DNA of 62,912 nucleotides from Methylotenera_A sp040387515. Its GTDB lineage: Bacteria > Pseudomonadota > Gammaproteobacteria > Burkholderiales > Methylophilaceae. A program made the position numbers and the translations under genes. Of the stretch, positions 36,650 to 45,327 are shown in pieces (position 1 is the first letter of the stretch; each line of letters opens with the position of its first letter). The notes beneath the pieces are model-generated. The model saw nothing but the letters and a program-made list of their open reading frames with translations, was not told the origin of the DNA and made no database searches. Location of the stretch: positions 1-62,912 of the forward strand of contig JAZKDP010000010.1 in NCBI GenBank assembly GCA_040387515.1, read 5' to 3'.

Positions 36650-37591
36650 CTAAAGCGGCCTATTTAAAACATCTTTTATCTTTTTAGCTAAACTGGGTTT
36701 TGGAATAACTAATGGTGGCACAATTTCAAATAATGTTTTCTGTAGCGAGAATACACTCTGCGGCCGTTCCATGTAGTCTAATTTTAAACAATTATCAATA
36801 ATTTGCAGCAACTCTTGCGTGTAAATACCTTTGCCCACTTTGGTGGCTGGCGCTAAAAAATCTTTTTTGGTACGTTGGTTGGCAGCCATTGGTGCCGATC
36901 TTGCCAAGCACGAATACATACTGGCGCCCACACTGTAAATATCGCTCCAAGGGCCTAATTGTTTACGCTCAAAATACTGTTCTGGCGGTGCAAAACCTGG
37001 TGTATAGCTGGGTGATAGTTTAGATTGCGTTTGGGTCAGCGTCTGGCGTGCAGAACCAAAGTCAAGCAATACGGGTGAACCATCCAAGCGAATATAAATG
37101 TTGGCAGGCTTAATATCTAAATGCAGCAATTTTTGAGTATGTACTTCACGCAGGCCATTTAAAAGCTCACCAAACACGCGGCGCACAAATCTTTCATTCA
37201 CGGGTTCGGTTTGCGACAGAATGAAATCTTGTAAAGATTTGCCGCGCTCATACTGCATCACCATGTAAACGGTATTGTTTTCTCTGAAAAAATTCAGCAC
37301 GCGTACGATATTTTTATGGTCAATTTTGGCTAACGCTAAGCCTTCTTCAAAAAAGCATTTGAGGCCATGTTTAAATGTAGCGGCATCATCATCGTTGTCT
37401 AATAACACGGTCGCACCATCTTCGCGCAAGGCCAAGCCGGTGGGCATGTATTCTTTAATCGCCACAATATTCTTGTTCATATCTTGCGCAAGATACACAA
37501 AGCTAAAGCCACCAGTGCTTAAGACTCGGGTAATAATGTAGTCTTGAAGGATGTAGCCGATAGGCAGAGATAAGTTTTTAAGTGTCGCCAT
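36650..37591 (-). CDS. Serine/threonine protein kinase
   Basis: Soluble Hanks-type kinase, 313 residues. The glycine loop is VLSTGGFSFVYLA, the ATP lysine is in VAIKEYMP, the catalytic loop LLHLDIKPANIYI has HLD where HRD is usual, and the metal motif is LLDFGSARQ. The activation segment ends in GFAPPEQYFE. No membrane anchor or sensor domain is visible. It probably phosphorylates proteins that the adjacent PP2C enzyme dephosphorylates; targets are unknown. Confidence 0.92.
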   Translation of the reverse strand: MATLKNLSLPIGYILQDYIITRVLSTGGFSFVYLAQDMNKNIVAIKEYMPTGLALREDGATVLLDNDDDAATFKHGLKCFFEEGLALAKIDHKNIVRVLNFFRENNTVYMVMQYERGKSLQDFILSQTEPVNERFVRRVFGELLNGLREVHTQKLLHLDIKPANIYIRLDGSPVLLDFGSARQTLTQTQSKLSPSYTPGFAPPEQYFERKQLGPWSDIYSVGASMYSCLARSAPMAANQRTKKDFLAPATKVGKGIYTQELLQIIDNCLKLDYMERPQSVFSLQKTLFEIVPPLVIPKPSLAKKIKDVLNRPL

Positions 37592-37813
37592 TTAATCAAT
37601 TAAATATCAAGGTTTGGATATGGATTAACCTAAATGCATGAATAGAATCATATTCTATGATACAGAAATTAACCAGATTCTCGCATACATTTTGCATTAA
37701 ATCATAATTAAATCATGGTTGTTTGTTACAATTGTCATAAGTTACTTTAAGAAATTACATTAACACACTACTTCTGGAAACTAATTCTAGACATTAAATT
37801 TAAGAGCCACCAT

Positions 37814-38680
37814 ATGATATTAAGCATGACCGGATACGCTTCACTCGAAAGCAATACCAAAAATGGCGTTTTGTTGCTGGAATGCCGTTCGGTAAACCAT
37901 CGTTATCTAGAGTTGCAGCTTAAGCTGGATGACAATTTACGTCAGTTTGAAGCGACCGCTCGCGAGTTGGTTCAGGCTAAACTGGGGCGTGGTAAAGTGG
38001 ATATTCGTATGAATATGATGCGCGAAGCTGGCACAGATGTAGCGCCACAGCTTAACCATACGGTTTTGCAACAAATTGCAGAAAGTGCAAAAACTGCCGC
38101 CCAATACTTCCCACATACGCAACCAGTTAATATGCTGGATATATTGCGTATGCCTGGTGTGATGATGGCAGATGCGCTGGATAACGATGCATTAGAAGCG
38201 GATTTTAAGCAGTCGTTGAATCAAGTTTTGCAAAGCTTGATTGATGCGCGTGAGCGTGAGGGCGCCAAATTAAAAGCGATTATTTTGGATAGATTGCAAC
38301 AAATCGAGCAACATGTGACTAAAGTAAAACCCATGATGCCAGGCTTAATTGGTCAATATCAAACAAAATTAACCGCTAAATTACATGAAGCGACGAATAG
38401 TCATGACGATGATCGTATTCGTCAGGAAATAGTGCTGTACGCACAACGTATTGATGTGGATGAAGAGCTTTCACGACTAACGTCGCACATTTCTGAAGTG
38501 AAACGTATTTTGCAGGCGGGCGGTGCGGTTGGTAAGCGCCTGGATTTTTTAATGCAAGAAATGAATCGCGAAGCGAATACCTTGGGTTCTAAATCGGTAG
38601 CGATTGAAACTAGTCAAATTTCAATGGAGTTGAAAGTGTTGATTGAGCAAATGCGCGAGCAAATTCAAAATATTGAATAA
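37814..38680 (+). CDS. yicC: YicC family endoribonuclease-like protein
   Basis: 288 residues with the opening ILSMTGYASLES, EVRSVNHRYLE-type segment (CRSVNHRYLELQLKL) and the closing domain DEELSRLTSHISEVKRIL, GKRLDFLMQEMNREANTLGSKS. YicC proteins have been linked to RNA cleavage, including small-RNA turnover in E. coli. It often lies next to gmk in proteobacteria. Here a nitrogen-regulated operon separates yicC from gmk. Confidence 0.93.
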   Translation: MILSMTGYASLESNTKNGVLLLECRSVNHRYLELQLKLDDNLRQFEATARELVQAKLGRGKVDIRMNMMREAGTDVAPQLNHTVLQQIAESAKTAAQYFPHTQPVNMLDILRMPGVMMADALDNDALEADFKQSLNQVLQSLIDAREREGAKLKAIILDRLQQIEQHVTKVKPMMPGLIGQYQTKLTAKLHEATNSHDDDRIRQEIVLYAQRIDVDEELSRLTSHISEVKRILQAGGAVGKRLDFLMQEMNREANTLGSKSVAIETSQISMELKVLIEQMREQIQNIE

Positions 38681-38721
38681 ACTTTTAAACTTAATCGCAC
38701 TAAGTTAAACCCTCAAAGCAC

Positions 38722-38778
38722 GCACTAATCTGTTGCGTGCGCTTAAAAATCCAGTTTTCTCCCGCACTAAATCTGTGC
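38722..38778 (+). promoter_or_regulatory. Two NtrC-like binding sites, 42 bp apart
   Basis: The downstream site GCACTAAATCTGTGC (38764-38778) is an exact GCAC-N7-GTGC palindrome of NtrC type. The upstream site GCACTAATCTGTTGC (38722-38736) matches in one half fully and in the other in three of four bases. Their centres are 42 bases apart, four helical turns, and the proximal one lies about 94 bases before the predicted RNA start. That is normal enhancer spacing for a sigma-54 promoter. Confidence 0.6.
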
Positions 38779-38837
38779 ATATTTTTTTATTATCAAACAG
38801 TATTATTTTAACCATTTGATTTTATTAAAAAAATTAA

Positions 38838-38855
38838 CTGGCATACGCCTTGCAT
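38838..38855 (+). promoter_or_regulatory. Sigma-54 promoter of the ATP-grasp/Anbu operon
   Basis: CTGGCATACGCCTTGCAT matches the RpoN pattern TGGCAC-N5-TTGCW with one change in the -24 box and the required ten bases between GG and GC. RNA would start near 38865, about 55 bases before the first coding start. Two NtrC-like sites lie upstream. Confidence 0.72.
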
Positions 38856-38920
38856 AAGCTTTTATATAAATAAGTCTTTCAAACCAAATAAGTCTTTTAT
38901 ATTAAGCAAAGATTTTAATT

Positions 38921-40447
38921 ATGCAAAAATCGCTTCAATCGTTTTTTGATGAAATGCAGTTGGACAAGACTGCTCCAGATGAGAATCGCGTGCGACATAT
39001 TTATGCGGCTTATCAAGATTGGTTAAAGGATATTCCGCATCATCAATTAGAAAGCAAACGTCAAGAAGCGGAGTTACTATTCCGCCGCGTGGGCATTACG
39101 TTTAACGTTTATGGTGAAGAAGATGGCGCAGAACGTCTGATTCCGTTTGATGTGATTCCGCGCTTAATATCCGCAGCAGAATGGTCAAAACTTTCTGCAG
39201 GTGCCATTCAACGTGTACGTGCATTAAATATGTTTTTGCATGATATTTATCATGACCAAGAAATTATTAAGGCAGGCATCGTACCAACCAGTATTTTAGC
39301 CAATAGCCAATATCGCCCTGAGATGTTTGGCGTGGATGTGCCCAATCAGATTTATGCACATATTGCTGGTATCGATTTAGTGCGCACCAGCGAATCGCAG
39401 TTTTATGTGTTGGAAGACAATTTGCGTACGCCATCAGGTGTGTCGTACATGTTAGAAGACCGCAAAATGATGATGCGCTTATTCCCTGAATTATTCCGCC
39501 GTTATCACATCGCACCAGTCGACCATTATCCGCAAGTGCTACTGAAAAACTTGCGCGCAGTTGCTCAAACGGGTGTGCATGATCCAGTCGTTGTATTGCT
39601 ATCACCAGGCGCTTATAACAGTGCATATTTTGAGCATGCTTTTATCGCCCAGCAAATGGGGATTGAATTAGTCGAAGGCCAAGATTTATTTGTGCGCAAC
39701 AATGCAGTGTATATGCGCACCACGCAAGGGCCGCAACGTGTCGATGTGATTTATAGACGTATCGATGACGATTATATCGATCCGCTGGTATTTAACCCAG
39801 ATTCCATGTTGGGCGTTCCGGGTTTGCTGTCTGTGTATAGAAATGGCGGCGTGACTTTAGCCAATGCGGTGGGTACTGGTGTGGCCGATGATAAAGCGAC
39901 CTATATTTACGTGCCAGAGATGATTAAGTTTTATTTAGGCGAAGAGCCGTTGCTGGAAAACGTGCCGACTTACCAATTAAGTAAAGAAGATGAACTGCAA
40001 TATACCTTAGAGCATCTGCATGAACTGGTGGTAAAAGAGGTGCAAGGTTCCGGCGGCTACGGCATGCTGGTTGGGCCAGCTGCTACTAAGAATGAGATTG
40101 AAGAATTCAGGCTACGTATTTTATCTAAACCTTCAAACTATATTGCGCAGCCGACATTGGCACTTTCTACTTGCCCAACATTGGTCGAGGCGGGCATTGC
40201 GCCGCGCCATGTCGATTTGCGACCATTTGTATTATCTGGCAAAACAGTGACGCTAGTGCCTGGCGCTTTATGTCGCGTTGCGCTAAAAGAAGGCTCGTTG
40301 GTGGTGAACTCTTCGCAAGGCGGCGGTACCAAAGATACTTGGGTGTTAGAAAGTGATTTATTTGAGCCAAAAGAGTTAATGGCTAAAAACGCTAAAAAAG
40401 TAGCTGCCGAAACAGTAGAAAATAATAAGGCAGAATCCGTATGTTAA
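38921..40447 (+). CDS. Circularly permuted type-2 ATP-grasp protein
   Basis: Predicted amide- or peptide-forming ligase, 508 residues. It has RPEMFGVDVPNQIYAHIAGIDL, YVLEDNLRTPSGVSYMLE, KEVQGSGGYGMLVGP, RHVDLRPFVLSG, GALCRVAL and NSSQGGGTKDTWVL, the pattern of circularly permuted ATP-grasp enzymes. By published comparative analyses these proteins occur with alpha-E and transglutaminase proteins and are proposed to make a peptide-like product or tag; the true substrate is unknown. It is the first gene of a five-gene operon and overlaps the next by seven bases. Confidence 0.92.
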   Translation: MQKSLQSFFDEMQLDKTAPDENRVRHIYAAYQDWLKDIPHHQLESKRQEAELLFRRVGITFNVYGEEDGAERLIPFDVIPRLISAAEWSKLSAGAIQRVRALNMFLHDIYHDQEIIKAGIVPTSILANSQYRPEMFGVDVPNQIYAHIAGIDLVRTSESQFYVLEDNLRTPSGVSYMLEDRKMMMRLFPELFRRYHIAPVDHYPQVLLKNLRAVAQTGVHDPVVVLLSPGAYNSAYFEHAFIAQQMGIELVEGQDLFVRNNAVYMRTTQGPQRVDVIYRRIDDDYIDPLVFNPDSMLGVPGLLSVYRNGGVTLANAVGTGVADDKATYIYVPEMIKFYLGEEPLLENVPTYQLSKEDELQYTLEHLHELVVKEVQGSGGYGMLVGPAATKNEIEEFRLRILSKPSNYIAQPTLALSTCPTLVEAGIAPRHVDLRPFVLSGKTVTLVPGALCRVALKEGSLVVNSSQGGGTKDTWVLESDLFEPKELMAKNAKKVAAETVENNKAESVC

Positions 40448-41388
40448 GTCGAACCGCTGATCATTTGTATTGGATGGCGCGCTACATTGAGCGAGCAGAA
40501 AATATGGGCCGCGTGCTGGAAGTGACTTACAGTATGTCTTTGGTGCCAAATGCTGCAGAAAGTGAGGCCGCACTTTGGCTGCCAGCGCTGGAAATTTCGG
40601 GCAATGTTGACGAATACGAAGCTGAATATGGCGATGTTAAGGCCACCAATGTGATTCATTATTTGGCGATGGACCCCAATAATCCATCTAGTATTTACAG
40701 CGCATTACGCAATGCACGTGAAAATGCGCGGGCTGTGCGTGTGGCGATGACATCGGAAACTTGGGAAAATATCAACGCATTATGGATTGAGTTTGATCAA
40801 TTTAATGGCCAAGATTTAGCCAAAAATGGTTTGCGCGAGTTTTGTGATTGGGTAAAAGCGCGCTCACATTTATTTAGAGGCGTTTGTTTTGGCACAATGT
40901 TGCGCGATGATGCTTTTAGTTTTGTGCGTTTAGGCACGTTTATTGAGCGTGCCGATAATACCGCGCGCTTGCTGGATGTGAAATATCATCTATTGTTACC
41001 GGAACAAGAAGAGGTCGGCGGCGCGGTAGATTATTACGAATGGAGTGCGGTGTTACGCTCTGTTTCTGCGTTTCAAGCGTATCAAAAGATATTCAGCGAT
41101 ACCATCGTGCCGTGGCGGGTGGCCGAGTTGCTGGTATTAAGACGCGATATGCCTCGCTCGTTACATGCTTGTTTAGATGAGATTAGTCCAATATTAGAGC
41201 AGCTTTCAGGCAGTCGTCATACCGAGTGTAGAAGGCTTTCGGGCGAGCTACATTCCAGATTGCGTTATGGAAAAATGCAGGACATTTTCCAGCAAGGTTT
41301 GCATGAATTTTTAAGTGACTTTATTGATTCCAACAATATATTAGGTGCCGAAATTCAACGTGCTTTTTTAAGTATTAATCCCAGTTAA
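40441..41388 (+). CDS. Alpha-E domain protein
   Basis: Helical 315-residue protein beginning MLSRTADHLYWMARYIERAENMGRVLE, the alpha-E hallmark. It contains ALRNARENARAVR and FVRLGTFIERADNTARLLDVKYHLLLP. The family is rich in conserved acidic and arginine residues and always partners ATP-grasp proteins of the preceding kind. Its biochemical activity is not established. The start overlaps the ATP-grasp gene, and 12 bases separate it from the transglutaminase gene. Confidence 0.92.
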   Translation: MLSRTADHLYWMARYIERAENMGRVLEVTYSMSLVPNAAESEAALWLPALEISGNVDEYEAEYGDVKATNVIHYLAMDPNNPSSIYSALRNARENARAVRVAMTSETWENINALWIEFDQFNGQDLAKNGLREFCDWVKARSHLFRGVCFGTMLRDDAFSFVRLGTFIERADNTARLLDVKYHLLLPEQEEVGGAVDYYEWSAVLRSVSAFQAYQKIFSDTIVPWRVAELLVLRRDMPRSLHACLDEISPILEQLSGSRHTECRRLSGELHSRLRYGKMQDIFQQGLHEFLSDFIDSNNILGAEIQRAFLSINPS

Positions 41389-41400
41389 AAGCAATCCATT

Positions 41401-42255
41401 ATGCGCCTTACTATCGAACACCATACCCAATACGTTTATACCACGCCGGTCAATTATACGATTCAGCAGCTGCGGCTGACACCGCAAAGTGGTTTCGGCC
41501 AGCACGTTAAATATTGGGATATTAAAGTGCAAGGTCAAATGCATGAGTTTGAAGACGCTTTTGGTAATACCACGCACACGCTAGTGGTGGATACGCCACA
41601 TACTGAATTAAGTGTGACTGTAGTGGGAGAGGTAGAAACTGGCGTCAATGATTACTCGCAACAGCAACCTTTACCGCTCACCATTTATTTGCGCGATACA
41701 CCATTAACGCTGGCAGATGCTGCCATTAAAGACTTTGCGATGTCATTCAAGCAAAAGCCAATTGACGACTTAATGCATGCGCTGGTGGAGAAAGTTGGTT
41801 ATATTTCTGGCGCAACCGAAGTGACCACCACTGCGATTGAGGCGTTTAGATTGGAACAAGGCGTGTGTCAGGATCATGCCCACGTATTTATTGCCTGTTG
41901 CCGCAGCTTGGGTTATCCAGCACGCTATGTCAGCGGATATTTGTTCACCCAAGATGGCAGCTTGATGCAAAGCCATGCGTGGGTGGATGTGTGGTTTGAT
42001 AACGCATGGCAAAGTATCGATGTATCCAACGGTTGCCATGCGGGCGAAACGTATGTACGCTTGGCGACAGGCCTAGATTATCGCACCGCCAGCCCCGTGA
42101 CTGGAATGCGTTCTGGCGGCGGCGTAGAAGGCATGGCCACTAGCGTGGTAGTTAATCAAGCTGGCGTGCCAATTCATCAAAAACATAAAATGAATCAAAT
42201 CGAACTGCTCAGGCAAGCGCAGTTGATACAACAAACCCAGCACGCGCAGCAATAA
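41401..42255 (+). CDS. Transglutaminase-like protease-fold protein
   Basis: 284 residues. An N-terminal beta domain (MRLTIEHHTQYVYTTPVNYTIQQLRLTPQ) is followed by the papain-like transglutaminase core with the catalytic Cys in LEQGVCQDHAHVFIA, His in QSHAWVDVWF and Asp in WQSIDVSNG. No signal peptide is present, so it acts in the cytoplasm. In this operon type it may cleave or transfer the peptide bond made by the ATP-grasp enzyme. Confidence 0.92.
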   Translation: MRLTIEHHTQYVYTTPVNYTIQQLRLTPQSGFGQHVKYWDIKVQGQMHEFEDAFGNTTHTLVVDTPHTELSVTVVGEVETGVNDYSQQQPLPLTIYLRDTPLTLADAAIKDFAMSFKQKPIDDLMHALVEKVGYISGATEVTTTAIEAFRLEQGVCQDHAHVFIACCRSLGYPARYVSGYLFTQDGSLMQSHAWVDVWFDNAWQSIDVSNGCHAGETYVRLATGLDYRTASPVTGMRSGGGVEGMATSVVVNQAGVPIHQKHKMNQIELLRQAQLIQQTQHAQQ

Positions 42256-42293
42256 TGCAGACAATCATTCAAACAGGAATAATTTAAGCATTG

Positions 42294-43496
42294 ATGACCA
42301 TTAACTCACTGCAATCTAGCCGTCATGGCGATAAAGAAAATTCCCCATTTTTTGAGGAAAACTTGGTTCGTTTGTTAGCAGAGCGTGATCAACTTGGCTT
42401 AACAGAGATGATTCACGAAATTGACGCGCTGATGATTTCGGTTGATCCAGAGCATGCGACCAAATATATCGCAGAGTTGGCATTAATGACGCCATACCAT
42501 TATTTGGTAACGCTAGAAACAGAGCAGCATTTAACGCATATATTGCGTATAGATTTAAATTCACCAGATATTCTGTTGCGTGAAGTGAAAGACCCTAACT
42601 TGCGTGGCATTTTCAGAAGCTTGAATGAGGTCTATCCAGTTGGCGCGAAAAAACCGAATAGTCGCTACATGGGTGAGATTATCCGCGTGACCGATTTACA
42701 CAGCGTGGTTAAGCTGCAAGAACAACGCGAATTTAGATTTTTCAATCAGGATGAAGTGCGCAAACTAGAGTTTCCAGGCAATATCGCTGTCAGCAAGCCT
42801 TCGCCTTACACACATAATATTGTCGGCTATTTAGAGCGCAAACCAAATGAGTTAAGAGTCTATGCACTCGGCGTCAGCATGATTAAAGCCGATGTGCAAA
42901 TCGCTTACTTAGAGGCGAAAACGCTGCAAACACAAATAGGCGTCACCGATTTATTATTACCAATCGATCATTTAGCCACGCGGGTTTACAGCCAAAACCG
43001 TGAGGTGGCTATTTTGGAGTATTTGTCGCTATCCAGCTATTATTTTTGGGGCGCCTACAATATTAAAGACCAAAACTCATCTACTAATGTCACCAAAAGC
43101 ACGCATCCGATTCCAGAATCAAAAAGTCCGGCAAAAGTTTTCACCGCCAATAACACGCCTTATTTTATTAATCATCTAGAACATCTGCCTTCTCCAACAG
43201 AAACCTTTGTACGCAACTATGGACCGCGTCTGCATCATATGGCGATTTCGGTAAAAGATGGTGAATATATGGGCAAGGAGAATATCGATTTTGTCGTGGA
43301 TGCGATTGCCGAAAACGGTAAAGGCTTTTTGCTGGATGTAATTGGCTCAAAAGAACAAGGCCTCAAACAGATATTCTCCAATGCTTCGGAACATTCATCC
43401 CTGATTATCGAGTATGTGCAACGCTACGGCAGTTTTGATGGATTTTTTACGCAAGAAAATGTGGCTAAACTGACTGAAGCTGCTGGTTTTATGTAG
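42294..43496 (+). CDS. VOC-superfamily protein with HPPD-like C-terminal half
   Basis: About 400 residues, not a standard member of this operon. The N-terminal 200 residues have no family I recognise and contain no signal or membrane segment. The rest resembles two vicinal-oxygen-chelate modules: LPIDHLATRVYSQNREVAILEYL (about 223-245), then RLHHMAISVKD (about 312-322) and LIIEYVQRYGSFDGFF (about 370-385). The last resembles the FFEIIQRKG-type end of hydroxyphenylpyruvate dioxygenase. H226, H315 and E373 are candidates for a two-His-one-Glu metal site. Spacing differs from true HPPD, so the substrate is not aromatic-pyruvate by default. ATG at 42294 lies just after an in-frame TTG. Confidence 0.72.
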   Translation: MTINSLQSSRHGDKENSPFFEENLVRLLAERDQLGLTEMIHEIDALMISVDPEHATKYIAELALMTPYHYLVTLETEQHLTHILRIDLNSPDILLREVKDPNLRGIFRSLNEVYPVGAKKPNSRYMGEIIRVTDLHSVVKLQEQREFRFFNQDEVRKLEFPGNIAVSKPSPYTHNIVGYLERKPNELRVYALGVSMIKADVQIAYLEAKTLQTQIGVTDLLLPIDHLATRVYSQNREVAILEYLSLSSYYFWGAYNIKDQNSSTNVTKSTHPIPESKSPAKVFTANNTPYFINHLEHLPSPTETFVRNYGPRLHHMAISVKDGEYMGKENIDFVVDAIAENGKGFLLDVIGSKEQGLKQIFSNASEHSSLIIEYVQRYGSFDGFFTQENVAKLTEAAGFM

Positions 43497-43602
43497 TTCG
43501 TACAAACAAATAACCAGCAAAAATTAACAAATTCCATCAATAGCCATTATTCAAAAATGGTATGATTGGTTTTTCGAAAACTTCTGTATTTTCATCATTA
43601 TC

Positions 43603-44337
43603 ATGACATATTGCGTCGGTTTATCATTAGAACAAGGCTTGGTTTTTGCATCCGACACTCGCACCAACGCAGGGGTTGATCAAGTGGCAGTTTCTCCCAA
43701 GATGCATATCTTTGAAGTGACTAATGAGCGCGTGATTGTGCTATTAACCGCAGGTAATTTAGCGATTACGCAATCGGTAGTTAATTCATTGCAGTTGAAA
43801 ATCACCAATGCAGAGGAAAATAGTAAGCACTTACATAATGTTGACAGCATGTTTGAAGCTGCTAGTTTGGTCGGGCGCGAGTTGCGCGCGACTTTTGAGC
43901 AAGAGGGCGAACATTTTAAAAGTCACCAGATTGAATTTAACGCTAGCATTTTAATTGGCGGCCAAATCAAAGGTGAAAAGCCGCGTTTGTTTAATGTGTA
44001 CTCGGCGGGTAATTTTATTGAAACCTGCAATGAAACGCCTTATTTCCAAATCGGCGAAACCAAATATGGCAAGCCAATCATCGACCGCGTAGTGCAGTAC
44101 AATACCGACATTATGGATGCGGTAAAATGTTTACTGATTTCGTTCGATTCTACAATTCGCAGCAACGTATCAGTTGCCGCACCTATCGATTTGCTGATTT
44201 ATCGTGTCGATAGTCTGCATGCCGATTGCAAGCAGCGAATTGCAGAAGCCGACCCGTATTATTCTAAAGTGAGGCAAGGCTGGGGCGCAGGGTTAAAAGA
44301 AGTTTTTTCCGCGCTACCAAGCCCAGATTGGTGTTAA
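43603..44337 (+). CDS. anbu: Anbu, proteasome-like N-terminal-nucleophile peptidase
   Basis: Bacterial proteasome-related hydrolase (also called BPH), 244 residues. It starts MTYCVGLSLEQGLVFASDTRTNAG: removal of Met exposes Thr as nucleophile, with D18 and K33 in the expected places. It further has LLTAGNLAITQSVVN, IGGQ and the C-terminal DPYYSKVRQGWGAGLKE. Known Anbu proteins form open rings and lack a dedicated unfoldase. They occur with ATP-grasp, alpha-E and transglutaminase genes, as here. A 106-base gap precedes it and three bases separate it from gmk. Confidence 0.92.
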   Translation: MTYCVGLSLEQGLVFASDTRTNAGVDQVAVSPKMHIFEVTNERVIVLLTAGNLAITQSVVNSLQLKITNAEENSKHLHNVDSMFEAASLVGRELRATFEQEGEHFKSHQIEFNASILIGGQIKGEKPRLFNVYSAGNFIETCNETPYFQIGETKYGKPIIDRVVQYNTDIMDAVKCLLISFDSTIRSNVSVAAPIDLLIYRVDSLHADCKQRIAEADPYYSKVRQGWGAGLKEVFSALPSPDWC

Positions 44338-44340
44338 AAC

Positions 44341-44976
44341 ATGACATTAAGCATGGTATTAAATCAAGTTCCAGGTAATCTTTTTATCGTCACCGCTGCA
44401 TCTGGTGCAGGCAAAACCAGTTTGGTTAAGTCGATATTGACGCACGATGCGCAGGTGAAACTTTCTATTTCACACACAACCCGTGCGCCTAGAGTGGGTG
44501 AAGAAAATGGCGTGCATTATCATTTTGTGAATGAAGCGCAATTTTTAAACATTTTAAATAACGGTGGTTTTTTAGAAAGTGCGGATGTACACGGCGCAAA
44601 GTACGGAACATCACAAGCGTCCGTAGATAGTGCTTTGCAGGCTGGTTATGATGTGATTTTAGAGATTGATTGGCAGGGCGCTGCGCAAGTACGGGCGATT
44701 TACCCGGATAGTATCGGCATTTTCATCTTGCCACCATCGGTCGAAACATTGGAATTTAGACTGAATAATCGAGGTCAAGATAGTGTTGAGGTGATTAATA
44801 AGCGCGTTGCTGCTGCACGCGAAGAAATGAGCCATGTGGTTGAGTTTGATTATGTTACAATCAACGATAATTTCGATGTGGCTTTGCAAGATTTAATGGC
44901 GATTATTCGCACTTGCAGATTAGAAACGCAATCACAATTACAGCGTTATGCTGCACTGGTTAAACAATTAACCTGA
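44341..44976 (+). CDS. gmk: Guanylate kinase
   Basis: Phosphorylates GMP to GDP. The 211-residue protein has P-loop TAASGAGKTSL near residue 19, SHTTRAPRVGEENGVHYHF (GMP-binding) and EIDWQGAAQVRAIYP. The ATG at 44341 follows the Anbu stop almost directly; a second ATG at 44353 is also usable. No terminator separates it from the Anbu operon, so it may be partly transcribed from the sigma-54 promoter. Confidence 0.95.
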   Translation: MTLSMVLNQVPGNLFIVTAASGAGKTSLVKSILTHDAQVKLSISHTTRAPRVGEENGVHYHFVNEAQFLNILNNGGFLESADVHGAKYGTSQASVDSALQAGYDVILEIDWQGAAQVRAIYPDSIGIFILPPSVETLEFRLNNRGQDSVEVINKRVAAAREEMSHVVEFDYVTINDNFDVALQDLMAIIRTCRLETQSQLQRYAALVKQLT

Positions 44977-45013
44977 AAATTTCAGCCAGCATTATTTAAA
45001 TATTCAATATTTA

Positions 45014-45035
45014 AAGCTTTATTTCATTAAAGCTT
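45014..45035 (+). other. AT-rich hairpin and -10-like box between gmk and rpoZ
   Basis: AAGCTTTA and TAAAGCTT pair perfectly around TTTCAT, and a loose T-run follows. TATAAT lies at 45055-45060, 28 bases before the rpoZ ATG, but with only a poor -35 box. The region may combine a weak terminator with an rpoZ-spoT promoter. Confidence 0.4.
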
Positions 45036-45087
45036 AACTTAAATTTTTAAAACATATAATTAAGACTTAACTTAGAAGGTAAAAATC

Positions 45088-45300
45088 ATGGCACGCATTA
45101 CAGTAGATGATTGTTTAGACAAAATTCCGAACCGCTTTCAATTAACTTTAGTTGCGGCTTATCGCGCGCGTCAATTGGCTAACGGCTCAGATCCTTTAGT
45201 AAATACAACTGGCCAAAAAGATAAGCCAACGGTATTAGCTTTGCGCGAAATTGCAGCGGGTAAAATCGGTGTGGAAATTTTAAATCGCGCACATTCTTAA
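45088..45300 (+). CDS. rpoZ: RNA polymerase omega subunit
   Basis: 70-residue omega subunit that binds the beta' C-terminus and helps assembly of RNA polymerase. The sequence MARITVDDCLDKIPNRFQLTLVAAYRARQL is diagnostic, with KPTVLALREIAAGKI at the end. AGAAGG precedes the ATG. Its usual neighbours gmk and spoT flank it. Confidence 0.96.
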   Translation: MARITVDDCLDKIPNRFQLTLVAAYRARQLANGSDPLVNTTGQKDKPTVLALREIAAGKIGVEILNRAHS

Positions 45301-45327
45301 ACTTCCAAGCGGTAAGCATGCAACTCA

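Noticed and set aside
36650..37591. HLD in place of HRD in the kinase catalytic loop as evidence for a pseudokinase
   Set aside because: The catalytic Asp, the Asn, DFG and the ATP lysine are all present, and non-RD loops occur in active bacterial kinases.
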